Of a stretch of DNA of 64,000 bases, positions 40,773 through 54,109 are shown piece after piece. The stretch covers positions 3,224,001-3,288,000 of the forward strand of contig CAJFCV020000001.1 of the NCBI GenBank assembly GCA_904066235.2, read 5' to 3'. How positions within the stretch are numbered: the first letter of the stretch is position 1; each line of letters opens with the position of its first letter. The notes under the pieces are model-generated. The model searched no databases. It saw only the letters and a list, made by a program, of their open reading frames with translations, and was not told the DNA's origin. Made by a program: the position numbers and the translations under genes. Source of the stretch: Bursaphelenchus xylophilus. Its lineage: Eukaryota; Nematoda; Chromadorea; Rhabditida; Aphelenchoididae.

Positions 40773-42656
40773 TCGAAGATACATATAAGAAACATATCCG
40801 AAAACTATTCAACGTTGAGTTATCGGAAAAAAATTTTTAGTGAAGTTGCTACACAAAATTCTAAGACTTTTGGCATCAGCGGATAGTTGAAATTTTGCTT
40901 TTCGCGCGAGCTGCGCCCTGTTGAAAATGAAATTTTTCGATTTTGGATCGCCTGTAACTTTTTTCTTACAGAGAAAAGTTTCCGAGTTCTTTGCATCATG
41001 TTCATCAACTATCTGTGACGGAACTTCGCGGATTTTCGAAATTTGCATAACATGCCCCCAGGGCGATATAGCAGTTTGAGCCTTCAGGGCATCGGAGTGA
41101 AAAAAACTCAAATTCCATTCGTATCCTCATCTCGAGTAATGAAAAACATCCCGTTACACCATAGTCGATTTATCGACCGGTCGATAGTTATTCCCGATTT
41201 TCCGAAATTTCCATTTTTCACCATCAAGATGACGGAATTTCTGGATTTTGACAACGGATTCTGATTCAGCATGCCTGACATACCCTAGAACCACCTTTCG
41301 TATCTTGCTGTCGTATTTCGTATTTTAGCTATTCGAGATTTTCCGAAATTTCCGAAAAAACTCCAAATTTTCCGGAATTTTTTTCTGGAAAACTAGATCG
41401 AAATTCAAAAATCCGGCTCCACAGCGACATAGCTATTAGTCTCAGCTATCGCTGGAATTTTTTTCGGCTACTGGGACCCTGCCGGAAGTCAGATCAAACT
41501 GTTGGCGCAAAATTTTCGGGATTTTTTGCACAAAATCCGCCCTCAGGGCTCAGACTTCAAATTTTTCGGGTTTTCGAGATAAGCCCCGTAATTAGCACAT
41601 CAAACTGCCCTAGAAACAACTTTCACTTCCCAACATACGACCATCTTACCCCGCCCGCCTAGCGACAAAGGCAAAAATTCGAAATTTTCTGGATCCGCCC
41701 TTCCAGAACTCGGCTGCCAGTGGAGCTATCGACACGATTTTGGTACCAATCGACGCAGAATCAAATTTTGGGTAATATTCATGTGCGAAACTCCAACTTT
41801 TCCTAAAATACGACCGTCCAGATCAAAATTAAATTTTTTCAGCGAACTAAATACGCCCCGAGGGCAAAAGTGTAAAATTCAAAATTCGGCTCGGGTCAAT
41901 TTTCGACAAATTCCACAAGCTTCAATCGTGCCAAATTTCAGCCAAATCGCTTTCGAATTCAGTGAGCACTGGCCAAATTTCGGCCAAAATTGGGCGGTTC
42001 GGCCGAAAATTTGCCCTGCGGCCGCTAAATTTAAATTTCGTGAATCGAGACTTGGACCATCGTGTTCAGCGTGAAAAACCGGTCCAGAAACCACTTTCAT
42101 TTCCTAAAATACGACTCGGCGAGGCCGGAGGCCGAGCCGAGTCGTCTCCAACAGCGGTGGACTTTGTATTTTTTTGTGCGAGACCGAGCCGAGAGAGGGA
42201 AATTCCTTTGCTTTTACGCAAGTTCGAATTTCGAGAGAGAGCGGAGAGCGAGAGAGGGAAATTCCTTTGCTTTTACGCAACTTTGGATTTCTTTGTGCGA
42301 GGCCGAGCCGAGAGAGGGAAATTCCTTTGCTTTTACGCAAGTTTGAATTTCGAGAGAGAGCGGAGAGCGAGAGACCGGAAGAGAAGACGGAGAAATAAAG
42401 CGGAATTCCCCATTCCAAGGGGGCGGGGTAAATTAGGGTTGGCTGGGGTGAGTGATTGCGATTCGAAATATTTGCTCCGGGTCGGAGCGGAGCATGTCTT
42501 TTTCGCGGGCTTGAGTAAGTAGAACGCGCGTTAGCGCGTTTTTCTGGCCGCGCGAAGCGGGGCCAGCGACTCCAGAGGTAGTGCGCGATCAACAACCTTC
42601 AAGATGGGCAACCTTTGCGCGCACAGCGACGTCAAGGCCCCGCGAAGCGGGGCTTG
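40773..42656 (+). mobile_element. Helitron unit A2 (non-autonomous, 1884 bp)
   Basis: Near-identical to A1 and A3, with the same head type, three 59-bp modules and the same 3' hairpins. No gene. Confidence 0.85.
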
Positions 42657-44539
42657 TCGAAGATACATATAAGAAACATATCCGAAAACTATTCAACGTT
42701 GAGTTATCGGAAAAAAATTTTTAGTGAAGTTGCTACACAAAATTCTAAGACTTTTGGCATCAGCGGATAGTTGAAATTTTGCTTTTCGCGCGAGCTGCGC
42801 CCTGTTGAAAATGAAATTTTTCGATTTTGGATCGCCTGTAACTTTTTTCTTACAGAGAAAAGTTTCCGAGTTCTTTGCATCATGTTCATCAACTATCTGT
42901 GACGGAACTTCGCGGATTTTCGAAATTTGCATAACATGCCCCCAGGGCGATATAGCAGTTTGAGCCTTCAGGGCATCGGAGTGAAAAAACTCAAATTCCA
43001 TTCGTATCCACACCTCGAGTAATGAAAAACATCCCGTTACACCATAGTCGATTTATCGACCGGTCGATAGTTATTCCCGATTTTCCGAAATTTCCATTTT
43101 TCACCATCAAGATGACGGAATTTCTGGATTTTGACAACGGATTCTGATTCAGCATGCCTGACATACCCTAGAACCACCTTTCGTATCTTGCTGTCGTATT
43201 TCGTATTTTAGCTATTCGAGATTTTCCGAAATTTCCGAAAAAACTCCAAATTTTCCGGAATTTTTTTCTGGAAAACTAGATCGAAATTCAAAAATCCGGC
43301 TCCACAGCGACATAGCTATTAGTCTCAGCTATCGCTGGAATTTTTTCGGCTACTGGGACCCTGCCGGAAGTCAGATCAAACTGTTGGCGCAAAATTTTCG
43401 GGATTTTTTGCACAAAATCCGCCCTCAGGGCTCAGACTTCAAATTTTTCGGGTTTTCGAGATAAGCCCCGTAATTAGCACATCAAACTGCCCTAGAAACA
43501 ACTTTCACTTCCCAACATACGACCATCTTACCCCGCCCGCCTAGCGACAAAGGCAAAAATTCGAAATTTTCTGGATCCGCCCTTCCAGAACTCGGCTGCC
43601 AGTGGAGCTATCGACACGATTTTGGTACCAATCGACGCAGAATCAAATTTTGGGTAATATTCATGTGCGAAACTCCAACTTTTCCTAAAATACGACCGTC
43701 CAGATCAAAATTAAATTTTTTCAGCGAACTAAATACGCCCCGAGGGCAAAAGTGTAAAATTCAAAATTCGGCTCGGGTCAATTTTCGACAAATTCCACAA
43801 GCTTCAATCGTGCCAAATTTCAGCCAAATCGCTTTCGAATTCAGTGAGCACTGGCCAAATTTCGGCCAAAATTGGGCGGTTCGGCCGAAAATTTGCCCTG
43901 CGGCCGCTAAATTTAAATTTCGTGAATCGAGACTTGGACCATCGTGTTCAGCGTGAAAAACCGGTCCAGAAACCACTTTCATTTCCTAAAATACGACTCG
44001 GCGAGGCCGGAGGCCGAGCCGAGTCGTCTCCAACAGCGGTGGACTTTGTATTTTTTTGTGCGAGACCGAGCCGAGAGAGGGAAATTCCTTTGCTTTTACG
44101 CAAGTTCGAATTTCGAGAGAGAGCGGAGAGCGAGAGAGGGAAATTCCTTTGCTTTTACGCAACTTTGGATTTCTTTGTGCGAGGCCGAGCCGAGAGAGGG
44201 AAATTCCTTTGCTTTTACGCAAGTTTGAATTTCGAGAGAGAGCGGAGAGCGAGAGACCGGAAGAGAAGACGGAGAAATAAAGCGGAATTCCCCATTCCAA
44301 GGGGGCGGGGTAAATTAGGGTTGGCTGGGGTGAGTGATTGCGATTCGAAATATTTGCTCCGGGTCGGAGCGGAGCATGTCTTTTTCGCGGGCTTGAGTAA
44401 GTAGAACGCGCGTTAGCGCGTTTTTCTGGCCGCGCGAAGCGGGGCCAGCGACTCCAGAGGTAGTGCGCGATCAACAACCTTCAAGATGGGCAACCTTTGC
44501 GCGCACAGCGACGTCAAGGCCCCGCGAAGCGGGGGCTTG
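42657..44539 (+). mobile_element. Helitron unit A3 (non-autonomous, 1883 bp)
   Basis: Follows A2 directly and is almost identical to it. One visible difference is the loss of an A at about 42988 and CCACACC for CCTCATC near 43010. Confidence 0.85.
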
Positions 44540-46536
44540 TCGAAAGAAACCTAAGTGAGAAATATAAAAAATCGAAGACGTTGACTTATCGACTTGAAAT
44601 TTGGCATAGCGGTAGAACACGAAATTCTAAGACTTTTAATTTTTTTGATTTCCCTTCCGCCGATTTTGGCGGGAATTACGGGCGTTTGAAAATGAAATTT
44701 TTTGATTTTCTTTTGGGCGTAACTTTTTGAATTTTTCGACTTTTCCTTAGCTTCTGGCTCAGTTTCACCTTTGTTGGGGTCCAAAACTTTGCGGATTTTC
44801 AAAATTTGCATATCTTGCCCTTAGGCAAAAAAGTCCGTTTTGTCGCCAATCGGAACGGAATCAAAAATTTTCAAGTTCCATTCGTATCTGCATCTCAAAA
44901 AAATGACATTACTCCGTTACACCCCCCAAAAATAATCGACCGGTCGATAGTTATTCCCAATTTTCCGAAATTTCCATTTTTCACCATCAAGATGACGGAA
45001 TTTCTGGATTTTGACGACGGATTCTGATTCAGCATGCCTGACTTACCCTAGAACCACCTTTCGTATCTTGATATCGTATTTCGTATTTTAGCTATTCCAG
45101 ATTTTCCGAAATTTCCGAAAAAACTCCAAATTTTCCGGAAGCTCTTCCGGAAAAACTAGATCGAAATTCAAAAAAGTGGCTCGGTGTTGGCTCTGGAATA
45201 GACTGAAGTTACTCTGTGCGTTTTTTCGGCTTCTGATATCATGCCCTAAGGCAGATCGAATGCGGCGCGCAAAATTTTCGGGGTTTTTTCCAGAAAATCG
45301 GCCCTCAGGGCTCGGACTTCAAATTTTTCGGATTTTCGAGATAAGCCCCGTAATCGTCACGTCAAACTGCCCTAGAAACAACTTTCACTTCCCAACATAC
45401 GACCATCTTACCCCGCCCGCCTAGCGACAAAGGCAAAAATTCGAAATTTTCTGGATCCGCCTTTCCAGAACTCGGCTGCCAGTGGAGCTATCGACACGAT
45501 TTTGGTACCATTCGACGCAGAATCAAATTTTGGGTAATATTCATGTGCGAAACTCCAACTTTTCCTAAAATACGACCCTCCAGACCAAAATTAAATTTTT
45601 TCAGCGAACTAAATACGCCCCGAGGGCAAAAGTGTAAAATTCAAAATTCGGCTCGGGTCAATTTTCGACAAATTCCACACGCTTCAATCGTGCCAAATTT
45701 CAGCCAAATCGCTTTCGAATTCAGTGAGCACTGGCCAAATTTCGGCCAAAAGTGGGCGGTTCGGCCGAAAATTGCCCTCAGGGCGTCAGAATTCAAATTT
45801 CGTGAATCGAGACTTGGACCATCGTGTTCAGCGTGAAAAACCGGTCCAGAAACCACTTTCATTTCCTAAAATACGACTCGGCGAGGCCGGAGGCCGAGCC
45901 GAGTCGTCCCCAACAGCGGTGGACTTTGTATTTTTTTGTGCGAGACCGAGCCGAGAGAGGGAAATTCCTTTGCTTTTACGCAAGTTTGAATTTCGAGAGA
46001 GAGCGGAGAGCGAGAGAGGGAAATTCCTTTGCTTTTACGCAAGTTCGAATTTCGAGAGAGAGCGGAGAGCGAGAGAGGGAAATTCCTTTGCTTTTACGCA
46101 AGTTTGAATTTCGAGAGAGAGCGGAGAGCGAGAGAGGGAAATTCCTTTGCTTTTACGCAAGTTTGAATTTCGAGAGAGAGCGGAGAGCGAGAGAGGGAAA
46201 TTCCTTTGCTTTTACGCAAGTTCGAATTTCGAGAGAGAGCGGAGAGCGAGAGACCGGAAGAGAAGACGGAGAAATAAAGCGGAATTCCCCATTCCAAGGG
46301 GGCGGGGTAAATTAGGGTTGGCTGGGGTGAGTGATTTTGATTCGAAATGTTAGCTCCGGGCCGGAGCGGAGCATGTCTTTCTCGCGGGCTTGAGTAAGTA
46401 GAACGCGCGTCAGCGCGTTTTTCTGGCCGCGCGAAGCGGGGCCAGCGACTCCAGAGGTAGTGCGCGATCAACAACCTTCATCCGTGGCAACCTTTGCGCG
46501 CACAGCGACGTCAAGGCCCCGCGAAGCGGGGGCTTG
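44540..46536 (+). mobile_element. Helitron unit B2 (non-autonomous, 1997 bp)
   Basis: Near-identical to B1 with five 59-bp modules (45960-46255). It differs mainly in the last 100 bases (TTTTTCTGG and the CAACCTTCATCCGTGG stretch). Confidence 0.85.
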
Positions 46537-48457
46537 TCGAAAGATACCCTAAGAAACTAAACTGAAAACTATTCAACGTTGAGTTATCCGGAAAAAATTT
46601 TTCGCGAAGTTGCTACACAAAATTCTAAGACTTTTGGCATCAGCGGATAGTTGAAATTTTGCTTTTCGCGCGAGCTGCGCCCTGTTGAAAATGAAATTTT
46701 TCGATTTTTGATCGCCTGTAACTTTGCGACCAGTGGCATTTGGGACAAGCTGTTGAGTGATATTTCATGCATGGGTGGGGCCCTTCCTTCGCGGATTTTC
46801 GAAATTTGCATAACATGCCCCCAGGGCGATATAGCAGTTTGAGCCTTCAGGGCATCGGAGTGAAAAAAACTCAAATTCCATTCGTATCCTCATCTCGAGT
46901 AATGAAAAACATCCCGTTACACCATAGTCGATTTATCGACCGGTCGATAGTTATTCCCGATTTTCCGAAATTTCCATTTTTCACCATCAAGATGACGGAA
47001 TTTCTGGATTTTGACAACGGATTCTGAATCTGCATGCCTGAGTTACCCTAGAACCACCTTTCGTATCTTTGCTATCGTATTTCGTATTTTAGCCATTCGA
47101 GATTTTTTGAAGTTGTTGGTGTCATGTGTAATATTCAAATTTCCGTTTCTCGGAAACTAGGTCGAAATTCAAAAAAAGGGCTTCGCGTTGATCTTGGTAT
47201 TGGACCAGAGTACCTTCATACGATTTTTCGGCTTCGGAGCTTCGGTGGGATTCTCTAAAAACGTGCATGACGGTCAATTTTTCACTTTTTTTTCGAAAAT
47301 TCGGCCCTGAGGGCACGGACTTCAAATTTTTCGGATTTTCGTGTGTGCCCTCAGATTCAGCATTCAAAACTACCCTATATTCGACTTTTGATTCCTAAAA
47401 TACGATTGAGATACGAACGCACTGTGCGATTCAAAATTTTCGAGGATTCAGAATTTTGGCACGGTATCCTGAATATCTCGGAAACTAGGGCGAAATTCAA
47501 AAATCTGAGAAAAACGCACCTGCGTATTTCGCCTGGCTACAATCGTGCCAAATTTCAGCTCTCTCAGTTCACGCCCTCAGGGTGAAAATCGAAAAAAAAA
47601 AATTTTGCCGGATTTTCAAAAATTCGAAAAATCGCCCTAAGGGCGTCAAAATTCAAATTTCGTGAATCGAGACTTGGACCATCGTGTTCAGCGTGAAAAA
47701 TCGGTCCAGAAACCACTTTCATTTCCTAAAATACGACTCGGCGAGGCCGGAGGCCGAGCCGAGTCGTCCCCAACAGCGGTGGACTTTGGATTTTTTTGTG
47801 CGAGGCCGAGCCGAGAGAGGGAAATTCCTTTGCTTTTACGCAAGTTTGAATTTCGAGAGAGAGCGGAGAGCGAGAGAGGGAAATTCCTTTGCTTTTACGC
47901 AAGTTTGAATTTCGAGAGAGAGCGGAGAGCGAGAGAGGGAAATTCCTTTGCTTTTACGCAAGTTTGAATTTCGAGAGAGAGCGGAGAGCGAGAGAGGGAA
48001 ATTCCTTTGCTTTTACGCAAGTTTGAATTTCGAGAGAGAGCGGAGAGCGAGAGAGGGAAATTCCTTTGCTTTTACGCAAGTTTGAATTTCGAGAGAGAGC
48101 GGAGAGCGAGAGAGGGAAATTCCTTTGCTTTTACGCAAGTTTCGAAATTCGAGAGAGAGCGGAGAGCGAGAGACCGGAAGAGAAGACAAAGAAATAAAGC
48201 GGAATTCCCCATTCCAAGGGGGCGGGGTAAAGTTGGGTTGGCTGGGGTGAGTGATTGTGATTCGAAATATTTGCTCCGGGTCGGAGCGGAGCATGTCTTT
48301 CCACCGGGCTTGAGTAAGTAGAACGCGCGTTAGCGCGTTTTTCTGGCCGCGCGAAGCGGGGCCAGCGACTCCAGAGGTAGTGCGCGATCAACAGTAGAGC
48401 ACGTGTGGCAACCTTTGCGCGCACAGCGACGTCAAGGCCCCGCGAAGCGGGGGCTTG
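46537..48457 (+). mobile_element. Helitron unit E (non-autonomous, 1921 bp)
   Basis: Head TCGAAAGATACCC, related to A. The middle contains private sequence (47105-47620) with GCCCTGAGGGCA palindromes, and the 3' part has six 59-bp modules (47815-48165). Confidence 0.82.
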
Positions 48458-50436
48458 TCGAAAGATACCATAAAAAACTAAACTGAAAACTATTCAACGT
48501 TGAGATATCGGGAAAAAATTTTTCGCGAAGTTGCTACACAAAATTCTAAGACTTTTGGCATCAGCGGATAGTTGAAATTTTTCGTTTCCCGCGAGCTGCG
48601 CCCTGTTGAAAATGAAATTTTTCGATTTTTGATCGCCTGTAACTTTTGAACCAGGAGCAGTTGGGACAAGCTATTGAGTGATATTTCATGTGTGGGTGGG
48701 GCCCTTCCTTCGCGGATTTTCGAAATTTGCATAACATGCCCCCAGGGCGATATAGCAGTTTGAGCCTTCAGGGCATCGGAGTGAAAAAACTCAAATTCCA
48801 TTCGTATCCACATCTCGAGTAATGAAAAACATCCCGTTACACCATAGTCGATTTATCGACCGGTCGATAGTTATTCCCGATTTTTCGAAATTTCCATTTT
48901 TCACCATCAAGATGACGGAATTTCTGGATTTTGACAACGGATTCTGATTCAGCATGCCTGATATACCCTAGAACCACCCTTCGTATCTTGCTATCGTATT
49001 TCGTATTTTAGCTATTCGAGATTTTCCGAAATTTCCCGAAAAAGTCGAAATTTTCCGGAATTTTTTTCTGGAAAACTAGATCGAAATTCAAAAATCCGGC
49101 TCCACAGCGACATAGCTATTAGTCTCAGCTATCGCTGGAATTTTTTTCGGCTACTGGGACCCTGCCGGAAGTCAGATCAAACTGTTGGCGCAAAATTTTC
49201 GGGATTTTTTGCACAAAATCCGCCCTCAGGGCTCAGACTTCAAATTTTTCGGATTTTCGAGATAAGCCCCGTAATTAGCACATCAAACTGCCCTAGAAAC
49301 AACTTTCACTTCCCAACATACGACCATCTTACCCCGCCCGCCTAGCGACAAAGGCAAAAATTCGAAATTTTCTGGATCCGCCCTTCCAGAACTCGGCTGC
49401 CAGTGGAGCTATCGACACGATCTTGGTACCAATCGACGCAGAATCAAATTTTGGGTAATATTCATGTGCGCAACTCCAACTTTTCTTAAAATACGACCGT
49501 CCAGACCAAAATTAAATTTTTTCAGCGAACTAAATACGCCCCGAGGGCAAAAGTGTAAAATTCAAAATTCGGCTCGGGTCAATTTTCGACAAATTCCACC
49601 AGCTTCAATCGTGCCAAATTTCAGCCAAATCGCTTTCGAATTCAGTGAGCACTGGCCAAATTTCGGCCAAAAGTGCGAATTCCTTACACAAGCGAAAAAT
49701 TATTGCGAGCTGGCGAGGCCGAAGGCCGAGCCAGCTCGCCGGCTGCTCCGGGAGGCTCCAGCCGAAGGCTGGAGCCGACCGGAGCCCTACTTACACAGCG
49801 AAAAATACGATCCGGAGCCCTACTTACACAGCGAAAAATACTATTTTAATAAAAAAAAGAAGCGAAAAACACTATTTTTATAAAAATTTATTGCGAGCTG
49901 GCGAGGCCGAAGGCCGAGCCAGCTCGCCGGCTGCTCCGGGAGGCTCCAGCCGAAGGCTGGAGCCGACCGGAGCCCTTCTTACATCAGCGAAATTCAAAAT
50001 TTGTCTCAATTGCCATGTGTAATATAATTTTGTTTTGGCTGTAACTTCTTTCTACGTGCGATTTTCGGAAATTTTTTGATTGCATTGTGTTCTGCGCGAA
50101 ATTCTTCGACTTCTGAAGCCTACTTGCTATTGACAATTATCGACCGGTCGCAAGTTAGGAAAAAATTTTTCGATTTTCCATAATTTTTCGATTCCATCCT
50201 ATTCTGCGTGAAATTTCATGCCTTCTGAACGCAACTTGCTATTGACAATTATCGACCGGTCGAAAGTTATTCGCAAGTACAATATAAATTTTGTTTTGGC
50301 TGTAACTTCTTTCTACTTTCGATTTTCGGAAATTTTTTGATTGCATCGTGTTCTGCGCGAAATTCTTCGACTTCTGAAGCCTACTTGCTATTGACAATTA
50401 TCGACCGGTCGAAAGTTATCCACAATTTTCGAGGTC

Positions 50437-51053
50437 AAGTACAATATAAATTTGTTTCGGCGGTAACTTCGGTCAATTCCCATAAAAATGGATCGGAATG
50501 GTCTCTAAAAATCGCGAATTTCATCTACTACATTATTTGCTATTTGATTCCTGCCTTTTCTTTCTTTGAAAACATTTTTTTTCTCAAATTTTCGCAATTT
50601 TGGAGGTCAAGTACAATATAAATTTCTTTCGGCTGTAACTTCGGTCATTTCGCATAAAAACGGATCGGAATGGTCTCTAAAAATCGCGAATTTCATCTAC
50701 TACATTATTTGCTATTTGATTCCTGCCTTTTCTTTCTTTGAAAAATTTTTTTTCTCAAATTTTCGCAATTTTGGAGGTCAAGTACAATATAAATTTTATT
50801 TTTGATATAACTTCGCTCAAATTTCATAAAAACGGATCGGAACGGTCTCAAAAAATCACAAATTTAATGTACTACATTAGTTGCTATTTGATTCCTGCGT
50901 TTTCTTCCTTTAAAAACATTTTTTTCTCACATTTCCTCATGTACAATATGAATTTGTTTTTGATGTAACTCGCTTCAAGTTGCATATAAAATTTTGATTT
51001 TTTTTTCTAAAAATCATAAATTAATTATATTTTAATTACTTAATCATTTCCAG
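50437..51053 (+). promoter_or_regulatory. Leader repeats upstream of Rep/helicase copy 2
   Basis: Four tandem copies (about 50437, 50611, 50782 and 50939) of the GTACAATATAAATTT leader unit, ending at the acceptor-like TCATTTCCAG at 51053. ATCGACCGGTCG palindromes lie upstream at about 50139, 50250 and 50400. Confidence 0.5.
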
Positions 51054-51365
51054 CTTATTGCGACATCTTTTTTGTAAAGTTGCTTAACTTGCCAGATCGG
51101 ACACGCGAAAAAGAGAGAGAGAGCGAGAGAGCGCGAAACGGAGAGAGGGCGCTGAGAGGCAGAGAGAGCGCGAAATAGCGCGCGTTTCTCTCGCTCTCTT
51201 CGTTGTTCCTACCCATTTCTTCGCTTCGCAAGGAAATAATTGATGCGCGTTCGGTTGGAAATTTGTTATCTTTCAACGAAGGATTTCAGTGAACTTTGAT
51301 TCGCTTGCTAATTGAGCTTTGACTCAAAAAATTATTTTTCTTTTGAAATTATTTCATTTTTCGAG

Positions 51366-52832
51366 ATGCTTTCAAAATTTTTTATTTCTACTTATTATTC
51401 TACTATCTATAAAAATAGGATGGAAAATTCTCCCGGGATTCGTCTCGGGTACGAGTTCTCGCCTATAATAGGGATGGAAAATTCTCTCGGGATTCGTCCC
51501 GGGTACGAGTTCTCGCCCTCAGGGATGGAAAATTCTCTCGGGATTCGTCCCGGGTACGAGTTCTCGCCCGCCCGGATGGATAATTCTCCCCAAATTCTAA
51601 CGGGGTACGAGTCATCGCCGGGTTTACGGATGGAAAATTCTCCCGGGATTCGTCCCGGGTACGAGTTCTCGCCGGCTCAGAGGATTAGCAGAAGCTCCGG
51701 GTCTCGGCCCGGTAGCATGCTGTTGCCCAAAGACAGGAAATTGCTGAGAAAAAGCAATATTCCTGCAAAGCAGATGAAATTGCCTGAAAATGGCAATATT
51801 CCTGCAAACATTTGCCAGCTTTATGCTGAGTCAAAGCAGATGAAATTGCCTGAGAGCAATATTCCTGCAAAGCAGATGAAATTGCCTGAAAATGGCAATA
51901 TTGCTGCAAACTTTTCCCAGCTTTATGCTGCGGCGAAGCAGATCAAATTGCCTGAAAATGGCAGTATTCCTGCTAATCTTTGCCAGCTTTATGCTGAGGC
52001 GACGCAGATGAAATTGCCTGAAAATGGCAATATTCCTGCTAATCTTTGCCAGCGTTACGTTGAGACATGTCGTGGAGGCGGTAAAAGGAACCCCTCACAA
52101 GTTGACAAGTCCGGCAAAAAAGCCGAGTCATTGCCACTTCAGAAATGTCACTCTGCTCCGACATCTGAAGGAAAATCCCGAACAAAACGGGCTTCAAAAG
52201 GCATGGGGTTTGCTTCCCGAAAGAGAAAGTCGCAGCTGTCTAAAACACAAGACTGTCGGCCATCTGTAAAGACTTCTGTTCAGATTGAACAGCAAGATCA
52301 TCGCACAGAACAGTTCGAGGATGTCGAAAGTCTCTCCCAAAGTATGGATTCATTCCAATTTGAGGACTTGATTGAAACAAATCCTCATTTGAAACAGAAT
52401 AAGGACATTCCATACGAGCCATTAAAACATTTCAATGGTCACTTTTCGGAGGATAACATCTTTGATCTTATGCCATACGTCCTGTTAAGTGAAATTCTTC
52501 CGGAAGAATTCATGGCCGCTCATTATAACGGAGGCTTTCAAGGGGACGTGAGCTGTAGTTTAATCTTCCCTCGCATGTTTCTTGAAGACATTCAGATAGA
52601 CCAAAGAGAATGGCTAACTGTCGTGGGATTAGTCTTCGGTATGGTTGAGTTCCTCCCGTACTTTGATAGAAACTTTGGATTTCTGGCTGCAAGAGAATCT
52701 CAAGATCTTCCTGCGTTCAAGTCCAGCAACATAATCGGCAGACGGCTGAGGAAAACTCAAGTAAGGTTGACGCCTCTCCAAAGAAACCCAGGGCTTCCCC
52801 AAGCAATAAGTCAGCTGAGGACAAACTTATGA
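51366..52832 (+). pseudogene. Rep/helicase copy 2, N-terminal fragment
   Basis: The ATG at 51366 corresponds to the copy 1 start. Five MENS-type repeats as in copy 1 are followed by a Gln/Lys-rich block of about 20-residue repeats (KQMKLPENGNIPAN) that is much longer than in copy 1. A region related to, but clearly diverged from, copy 1 residues 330-430 follows. At about 52735 it jumps to the sequence corresponding to copy 1 position 32389, skipping about 710 bp that include the protease His, Asp and Cys. The jump changes the frame, and a stop follows at 52832. The active Ulp1-like domain is therefore missing. Confidence 0.75.
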
Positions 52833-54109
52833 AACGGTTTGACACAGTTAACATTTCTCTCATGATAGCGAAAGAAGAGAAAGCTCTCGAGATTCCTGAA
52901 GTCTCTGAAGGGTACAAACTATATGCTGAGGCAAAGTATCCAAGACAGCATTATCGCTACATGGTCCAGTTGTTTAAAGACGCTAACCGTGTTAGCACGA
53001 GCACAAAGACATTTGAAGAGAGACTCCTCGGAGAATCTGAAATATCTTATGTTGAGAAGGATGATGACGAGTTTGATGCTCGGCTTCTCACTTTTTCACT
53101 GGCTCAAATGATAAGCCAGTCCGGGAGACCGGTGGGACTCATCTCTCCAGCATGGTCACTGGATACATCTGCTGATCCTGCTGACTATACTTTGATTAAT
53201 ATTGGGAATCTGAAAGAAAATGAATCAGACCCTGCCATATTCATTCCATTGATTATGGTAAACCGACCCTCACGTAAGACTAAAAAGATTTTAACATCCC
53301 GTCATTTCGTGCTGGCAATAATGTATAAATCTAGGCGATCAGCGAATGTCACGCTTATTGACCCTGCTCGAACCGGGATCAATGCCCGCGACTTTGAACA
53401 CATGTTTCAAAAAGTTTATGAGAACGTTTTCTGTCCTCAAACCGGCGCAAATCCGCAAGCCCAAATCTTTGTTACGTCGAGTTCCAGTCAGTACTACTGG
53501 ACGGATGACGGCAACTTTACTGCAAATTACGCGGTTTCTAATGCAGAGGTCTACTTGCGCTCAAATGGAATGCCACCAAACCAGGTGCAACGTTGGCCAC
53601 ATGGCCGAGCAGCAAATTATTCCAATCGAATTTTGAATTCAATCTTTTGCAGCTCTGCGACTGATAACGTTTATCATCAGCTTTGCCTAGACTTTGAAAA
53701 TGAAACTAAGGCCGACAGTCCGCCGGCACCTCCAAGAATGGCAGTTGCGAAAACGCAGCCTGCACCAAGGCCTCCAACTCCTCCTCCATTCACTCCAAGG
53801 ACCCAGACAAAGGGCATGGTACGGAGGAGTCAAAAGGACTATGTTCAAAAAGAAGAACTAAAACGGTCAAAGTCTTCCAAGAAAGGGCGGACCACCATGC
53901 ACTGTCAGGCCTCTCACAGTAGCGGCTATTATTATCGGCACCCATATCACGTGGGTCTTTTCTACGATTGCCCGCATTGTCAGGCATGGTTGCTTTCTGG
54001 AGAGACTTCTTCAGAATGCTGTAAACACGGCCAAGTGGTCATGCCAGACCTTCGAGACATGCCTGAGTTTCAACAAAATTTGGTTCTTGGAGAAGGGAGT
54101 TTCCCCTGA
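52829..54109 (+). pseudogene. Rep/helicase copy 2, middle fragment
   Basis: 426 residues from ATG 52829, almost identical to copy 1 from 32482. It contains the second, Cys-less Ulp1-like domain, the Pro-rich linker and the zinc finger CPHCQAW...CCKHG. It ends at a premature TGA because a run of five C in copy 1 (33756-33760) has only four here (54103-54106). Confidence 0.8.
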
